From positions 8,532,852 to 8,596,851 of the forward strand of contig NC_063173.1 in the NCBI RefSeq assembly GCF_023159225.1: a stretch of 64,000 nt of DNA, in the 5' to 3' direction. The notes below the pieces were generated by a model, which was not told where the DNA came from, ran no database searches, and saw nothing but the letters and a program-made list of their open reading frames with translations. A program made the translations under genes and the position numbers. Within the stretch, counting starts at the first letter, position 1. The number at the start of each line of letters is the position of its first letter. Positions 58,985-64,000 of the stretch are shown in pieces. This stretch comes from Perognathus longimembris pacificus. Lineage: Eukaryota > Chordata > Mammalia > Rodentia > Heteromyidae.

Positions 58985-59240
58985 CACTGACGGTTCACAC
59001 CTGTAATCCCAGCTGCTCAGGAGGTTGAGCTCTTAGGATTTGAAGCCAGCCCTACCTTAACCCCTGGGCTCTCATGCGTTCGCCCTGATCTTTAATGAGA
59101 TGTCCACAGTGCTCTGAGTTCAAGTCCTAGTACTGGCATAACAAAAAAGAAAAAGAAAGAGAGAAAGGAAGAAAGGGAAACAAAAGAAGGAAGAAAGTAA
59201 AGAAGGAAAAGAAAAGAAAAAAGAAAGGAAGGAAGAAAAA
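58985..59240 (+). repeat. Collapsed SINE with 98-bp purine tail
   Basis: A B1 head (58985-59060) joined to the end of a right module ('gagttcaagtcctagtactg'), then 59143-59240 made of A and G only apart from two bases. This is an expanded SINE A-tail. Confidence 0.8.
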
Positions 59241-59419
59241 CACAGGTTGACATATTTAATTGCCATGTTCCCCACATGCATGGAGATGTCTGTTATACAT
59301 GATTGAGTCCTGGACAAAAGGATGAAGAGGGTAAAGGATAAGATTTTGAGCCAGTGTCAATCAAAGAATGCAAAAGGTAATGGAAACCGACAATTTTGCA
59401 CATTTGTGTGCGTGTGTGC

Positions 59420-59565
59420 TGGTATTAGGATTTGAACTCGGGGCCTTGGCTTTTTGTTTTTTTGCTCAAGAATGATACTCTACCACTTGAGCCACACTTT
59501 CCCTTCTGGCATTTTGGCTGTTAATTGGAGATAAAAATCTTACAGACTTTCCTGCTTGGACTGTT
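59420..59565 (-). repeat. B1-headed SINE, truncated head
   Basis: Antisense right module and the start of the head region. It breaks off after 'actttcctgcttggactg'. Confidence 0.65.
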
Positions 59566-59784
59566 CATTCAAATCCAAACATCTAGCAACCATGCTCATT
59601 CGTTCATGTCACAGTATTTGTTACTCTACTTTTAGGTGTAATAAAAGCTACATAGATATGTGACGACCATAAAAGGAAACGCACCTGAAGATCTTTGACC
59701 ACAATCCTCTTCCTTTTTTTTTCTTTTTCACAACTTTTAGATACTTTATCCACTTATTAAAGCTAATCAAATAACTTCCATGGG

Positions 59785-60002
59785 TACTGGGAATATGGCC
59801 TAGTGGCAAGAGTGCTTGCTTCGTATACATGAAGCCCTGGGTTCGATTCCCCAGCACCACATATATAGAAAAAAGCCAGAAGGGGCGCTGTGGCTCAAGT
59901 GGCAGAGTGCTAGCCTTGAGCAAAAAGAAGCCAGGGACAGTGCTCAGGCCCTGAGTTCAAGCCCCAGGACTGGCAAAAAAACCCAAAAAAAACAAAAAAA
60001 AA
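59785..60002 (+). mobile_element. ID-headed dimeric SINE, young, sense
   Basis: Near-consensus dimer (head 'ctgggaatatggcctagtgg', B box ggttcgattcc) with an A-rich tail. 'Aacttcca' repeats at both ends. Confidence 0.88.
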
Positions 60003-60072
60003 AACTTCCAGGATGTAATCTCTGTATTCTTCAGATTTATTCATTCACCGAAGACCCATAGCTCCCCATCTT

Positions 60073-60285
60073 TTTTTTTTTTTTTTTTTGTCCAGTCCTG
60101 GGGCTTGGACTCAGGGTCTGAGCACTGTCCCTGGCTTCTTTTTTTGCTCAAGGCTAGCACTCTGCCACTTGAGCCACAGCGCCGCTTCTGGCCGTTTTCT
60201 GTATATGTGGTGCTGGGGAATTGAACCCAGGGCCTCATGTATATGAGACAAGCTCTCTTGCCACTAGGCCATATCCCCAGTCCCA
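60073..60285 (-). mobile_element. ID-headed dimeric SINE, young
   Basis: Complete antisense dimer flanked by ATAGCTCCCCATCTT (60058-60072 and 60286-60300). Confidence 0.94.
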
Positions 60286-60454
60286 ATAGCTCCCCATCTT
60301 AAACCCCAGGGCCGTCTTGCATGTCCCGTGGCCTCAATGAGCTGTCCCCGGTGCTCTTGTCCACGACAGTGCCTGGCAGGTCCTCTTGCAGGTACAGCAG
60401 TGTTGCGGTGGCTGCACTCCCATGACTCAAAGGGCAGAGAACTCCCAAAGTCAG

Positions 60455-60561
60455 GGAGGTTTTACTGTGTTTCCCAGGCTGATGTTGAGTTCATGTAAGT
60501 GATTCTTCCACCTCAGCCTCTTGAATAGCTGAGACTACAGGGATAAGCCATCATACTGGGC
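60455..60561 (-). repeat. B1-like head fragment
   Basis: Antisense monomer ('tttcccaggctgatgttgag', then 'acctcagcctcttgaatagc' to 'ccatcatactgggc') without a right module. It may represent a monomeric B1 element. Confidence 0.6.
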
Positions 60562-60576
60562 AAAAACATAACTTTT

Positions 60577-60792
60577 TTTTTTTAATTTTTTTTTTTTTTT
60601 GGTCAGTCCTGGGGCTTGGACTCAGGGCCTGAGCACTGTCCCTGGCTTCTTTTTGCTCAAGGCTAGCACTCTGCCACTTGAGCCACAGCGCCACTTCTGG
60701 CCATTTTCTGTATATGTGGTGCTGGGGAATCGAACCCAGGGCCTCATGTATATGAGGCAGGCACTCTTGCCACTAGGCCATATCCCCAGCCC
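60577..60792 (-). mobile_element. ID-headed dimeric SINE, young
   Basis: Complete antisense dimer flanked by AAAACATAACTTTT (60563-60576 and 60793-60806). Confidence 0.94.
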
Positions 60793-60959
60793 AAAACATA
60801 ACTTTTTAAGAGATGTTTTCTGAAAGAGCTAGTCCTGGAAAGATACTCTATTTTAAAAAAAAGTGTTTGGAGGCTTAAGCAGACTGAGAACCCTCTAGTG
60901 TATCTACCAATCATCACAAGCAGAGGCTCAGAGCAGTCAATTTGGGAGCTGAGAGGAGG

Positions 60960-61139
60960 CTGGATATCAGTCTCCCGGACTTTCCTGCCCAGGGCTGGCT
61001 TTGAAATGCAATCCTCAGATCTGAGCTTCCTGAGAAGCTAGGGTTACAAGTGTGAGCCCCTGGTGCCTGGTAAATAATTATCTTTCTAAACAACACTGTA
61101 CACAAACTTTAAACCTCAATAACTAATTGCTTCTACTTA
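60960..61139 (-). repeat. Right arm of the inverted duplication
   Basis: Reverse-complement copy of 58138-58319. Here the SINE part is cut off abruptly at 60960, mid-element, without a right module. The unique 66 bp follow at 61075-61139. The truncation makes this the likely derived copy. Confidence 0.92.
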
Positions 61140-61254
61140 GCAGAAGATTTTTATCTCATTCGCTCCCATGTGATGAGAGTGATAGTTTTTATTCCTAAAT
61201 GCTCTGTGATTTAAACCTGAGTACTCTCTTGTTGCACTTGTAGCACTTGGCTAA

Positions 61255-62170
61255 TTCTTTTTTTCCATGACTAGGATATGAACTTTAGGGACTCAGGCTT
61301 GTTGCACGTGTTTATTTGGCTAGTGCTCTGCCATTTGGGTTATGTCTCCAGCCCAACATTTTGCTGGTACTTTTGGCCATGAAGTTTCCTGACTGGCTTT
61401 GAACTATAATCCTCCAGATATAGCCTTCTGAGTAGCTCAGAATGTAGGCAAGAGTCACTGCTTCTCAGCTTACTTACTTTTTTTTTGTTTTTGCCAGTCC
61501 TGGGGCTTGAATTCAGGGCCTGGGCACTGTCCCTGAGGTTCTTTGCTCAAGGCTAGTGTTCTGCCACTTGAACCATAGCTCCAATTTTGGCTTTTGGGTA
61601 ATTAGATGAGAATGTCATAGACTTTGCTGCTTGGGCTGGCTTTGAACTGCAATCCACAGCTCAGCTTCCCAAGTAACTAAGATCCCAGGTGTGAACCACC
61701 AGCACCTGGCTTTACTTTTGGATTTTTTTTAAGCCTCTTTTGGAGATTCCTTTCAAAGCCTTTTGTAGGTTGTAGAATTTGTCCAAATATATTAGATATT
61801 ACTCTATATTAATAGTTCAAGACTGGTTGTTATATAATGTAATAATTACTTGGTGTTTGTTTTCTTGCAGTACCTGGTAAAAGTTCTACAACTTAGGTTC
61901 CATTTTTATCCCCACACATCTAGTGTTAGGTCTCATAGTGCATCAAAAGGGGAATTATTGGGCTGAGAATGAGGTTTAGTGGTGGAGAGCTTGCCTAACA
62001 TGCATGAGGCCCTGGGTTTGATTCCTCAATACCATATAAAACAAAAAGTCATTAAGTAACTCATTTTTCTTTTTGCCAGTCCTGGGGCTTGAACTCAGGG
62101 CCTGGGCACTGTCCCTGAGCTTTTTGTGCTCAAGGCTAGCACTCTGCCACTAAGCTACATTCCCAGTCCT
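61255..62170. repeat. Series of diverged SINEs
   Basis: An ID monomer plus B1-head relic (minus, 61255-61470) and a B1-headed dimer (minus, 61480-61715). An ID left monomer (plus, 61960-62050) and a right-module/head hybrid (minus, 62075-62170) follow. Unique sequence lies between them and from 62171 to exon 5. Confidence 0.65.
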
Positions 62171-62463
62171 AAATCATAATTTTTTAAAAAGTGAAATTGG
62201 CCAGCTTGTTCACACCCCTGTAGTTCCCACAACTCCCCTCTCCTTTCAAAGATAGCTGACTGAAGCTTCAACTCTCAAGGCAGTTTCCAGAGAGGAGATG
62301 TGCAACTACCAGGGTGATAACTTTTAATTTCTGGGACTTCACGAAACAAAACAACCTCACAGGTTCTCATGGTAGCCTTGCCTTGGAGAGAGCCTGCTCA
62401 GGTTCTGTTTGTCTGTCCGGGATGGTCAGAGCCCAGGTGTAACCTTGTCCGTCTGCCCCCTAG

Positions 62464-62543
62464 AGGCCTGGCACCATGGACTCCGTGCTGTCTAGCAGAG
62501 AGGCCCTCAGGAGAAGGCCCGACAGTGTGCTTGCATTTCCAAG
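62464..62543 (+). CDS. CCDC81: CCDC81 exon 5
   Basis: Acceptor cgtctgccccctag, donor gtgagc at 62544. It encodes RPGTMDSVLSSREALRRRPD and SVLAFPR (last codon split). This corresponds to the linker after HU domain 2 (human RPDTVDSVLSSREAL as I recall it). It is 80 nt. Confidence 0.9.
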
Positions 62544-62678
62544 GTGAGCTGTGCTCTGAGGGTTGCTGGGTGCAGCTCTCCCTGCTCAGTGGGCAGCTTT
62601 GTTCAATCCGTACCTCTCCCTTTCCCTTCCCATTTCTCTCCTCCCCTTCCCCTGTGTTCTTCCCATAAGACTATTCTT

Positions 62679-62892
62679 TTTTTTTTTTTTTTTTTTTTTT
62701 TTTGCCAGTCCTGGGCCTTGGACTCAGGGCCTGAGCACTGTCCCTGGCTTCTTCCCGCTCAAGGCTAGCACTCTGCCGCTTGAGCCACAGCACCGCTTCT
62801 GGCGGTTTTCTGTATATGTGGTGCTGGGGAATCGAACCTAGGGCCTCGTGTATCCGAGGCAGGCACTCTTGCCACTAGGCCATATCCCCAGC
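62679..62892 (-). mobile_element. ID-headed dimeric SINE, young
   Basis: Complete antisense dimer with a roughly 25-bp T-run. It is flanked by CCCATAAGACTATTCTT (62662-62678 and 62893-62909) and lies only 135 bp after the exon 5 donor. A (TA)n/(CATA)n microsatellite follows at 62917-62962. Confidence 0.94.
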
Positions 62893-63178
62893 CCCATAAG
62901 ACTATTCTTAAAAAAATATATATATACATACATACATACATACATATATATATTTATATATATGCTTCTTTTGGGTCTGTAATATGCTGGGGCAAGGTCT
63001 TAGCTGGCTGTCAGACTTCGCCTCGAAGAGAGTAAGTCCATGACATACCCAGCAAGTCAAATCCTTCATTCCCTTGAAGCAAGTGGGCTGATTTCAGAAC
63101 CTGCAAAGTGCCTGGCTACCTCCTAGAATTGAGTATTCAGGTCCAATGCACTGAATAAACACCTCGACTCATTTCTAG

Positions 63179-63297
63179 GATTGAGCACAAAGACAAAGAG
63201 GGCAAAGCACCCATGGAGACCATTGCGGAAGGTGAAGAGAGGCACCCAAGGAGGAGCAGGCTGGAAGACAGGCCCAACCAGGAAGAAGGCATCAAAG
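63179..63297 (+). CDS. CCDC81: CCDC81 exon 6 (3' end uncertain), gene continues beyond window
   Basis: Acceptor ctcatttctag at 63178. It encodes IEHKDKEGKAPMETIAEGEE and on to RLEDRPNQEEGIKG. The start and the PMET-(x)-E segment fit the CCDC81 region after LAFPR, and L-D---EEG spacing continues to match through about 63297. Two donors are possible: a GTGAAG at 63232 inside the conserved stretch, or a GC-type donor (AAAG|GCAGGC) at 63298. The frame stays open to a TAA at 63364-63366. The coiled-coil bulk of the protein lies outside this window. Confidence 0.65.
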
Positions 63298-64000
63298 GCA
63301 GGCCAAGGGTTTCTGGGTGCAGTCGCTTATTATTTACTGCTGATGAGCCCAGTCATATTGCCTAACGGTTCCGTGTTCAAAGGGAATCAAGTTAGATTCC
63401 CAAGTAGTCACAGTAATATTGTCTCTAAAAACAATCGACTTCCCATCATCTGTCTTAACGACATTGTGTGTCTCATGCCCCAGAACTACCATGCTTTTAA
63501 AACGATCGTCTCTTTGCTGATCCTCCATTGTTAAAGGAGTCAAAACTCAGGCAAGCCTGGTGGCTCACACCCTACAACCCAAGTTCTGTGGGAGGCAAAG
63601 ACAGGAGCATCATGATCTGAGGCCTAGTTCAGGCAAGAAGTTAGGGAGCCCCTCATCTTAACCAACAAGGCTTCCCAATTATCTGGGAAGCAAAGATGAG
63701 GATTGTTATCAGAGGTTGACCAGAACAAAAATCTTGAGATACTGCTTGATAAATAACTAAAGCAAAAGTGGGCTGGGGAAAAGCACGGCAAGGTTAGTCT
63801 TGTGTTGAAGCCTCTGTCCCTCCTACTTCTCCAGTCAGTAGTCAATACTCAGCTAGCTCAGGGGCCGGGCAGGCAACACACACACGAAGTGGGCTGTAGG
63901 GCAGGCATCCTCTGTCTTCCTAGGACAAAGGATCATTATTGGAAGGTAAAAGTTCATCTTCTGCCGGTGTTTACCTTGGCCCAAACTTCTAGCATTTATC
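63298..64000. other. CCDC81 intron 6 (window edge)
   Basis: Contains a decayed sense B1-headed SINE (about 63550-63840: 'cctggtggctcacaccctac'). No further exon is recognised before the edge. Confidence 0.45.

Noticed and set aside
63298..63366. Alternative CCDC81 C-terminus by read-through to the TAA at 63364
   Set aside because: The extra residues show no similarity to CCDC81, and the rest of the protein is expected downstream. It is retained only as a possible intron-retention product.

Overview
This window is a piece of a mammalian nuclear genome, most likely from a rodent of the Castorimorpha/Geomyoidea group (kangaroo rats, pocket mice, pocket gophers). The basis is the dominant SINE: a dimer with a tRNA-Ala/ID-like left half and a characteristic right half. 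From memory this matches the IDL-Geo family described from Dipodomys and its relatives. The species itself is inferred, not proven.

Three protein genes lie head to tail on the + strand, in an order I recall from human 11q14. (1) EED: its last two coding exons, stop codon and poly(A) signal (85-815). (2) HIKESHI: the complete five-exon gene (ATG 6607, stop 38112-38114). Its joined exons give exactly 197 codons, the known length of the protein. (3) CCDC81: the first six exons (ATG 50732 to about 63297), running off the right edge. EED is a PRC2 chromatin subunit, HIKESHI is the HSP70 nuclear import carrier used in heat stress, and CCDC81 is a centrosome-associated protein with two eukaryotic HU domains. 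They are neighbours and show no common pathway.

The HIKESHI promoter is a TATA-less CpG island with CCAAT, ETS and ZNF143-type sites. A 32-bp G-rich minisatellite follows in intron 1. The CCDC81 start lies in a second CpG-rich zone dominated by a 1.24-kb minisatellite of about 28 units. Consensus RFX X-boxes lie upstream of HIKESHI (6109-6122), at the left edge of the CCDC81 minisatellite (49125-49138) and just inside CCDC81 intron 1 (50900-50913).

Introns and intergenic DNA are filled with SINEs in many age classes, old L1, L2 and MIR relics, and microsatellites. The most striking mobile element is a full-length, coding-intact LINE-1 (31433-37913). It has 13-bp target-site duplications and sits in sense orientation in HIKESHI intron 4, only about 135 bp before exon 5. 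A near-identical 5'-truncated sister copy lies at 25326-25916.

Other unusual structures are a 40-bp tailless SINE fragment with a 16-bp target duplication (989-1060), a roughly 180-bp inverted duplication of about 96% identity whose arms bracket CCDC81 exon 4 (58138-58319 and 60960-61139), and a consensus CTCF motif in the HIKESHI-CCDC81 intergenic region (43994-44007). I saw no CRISPR array, functional tRNA or rRNA gene, or prokaryotic-type system.
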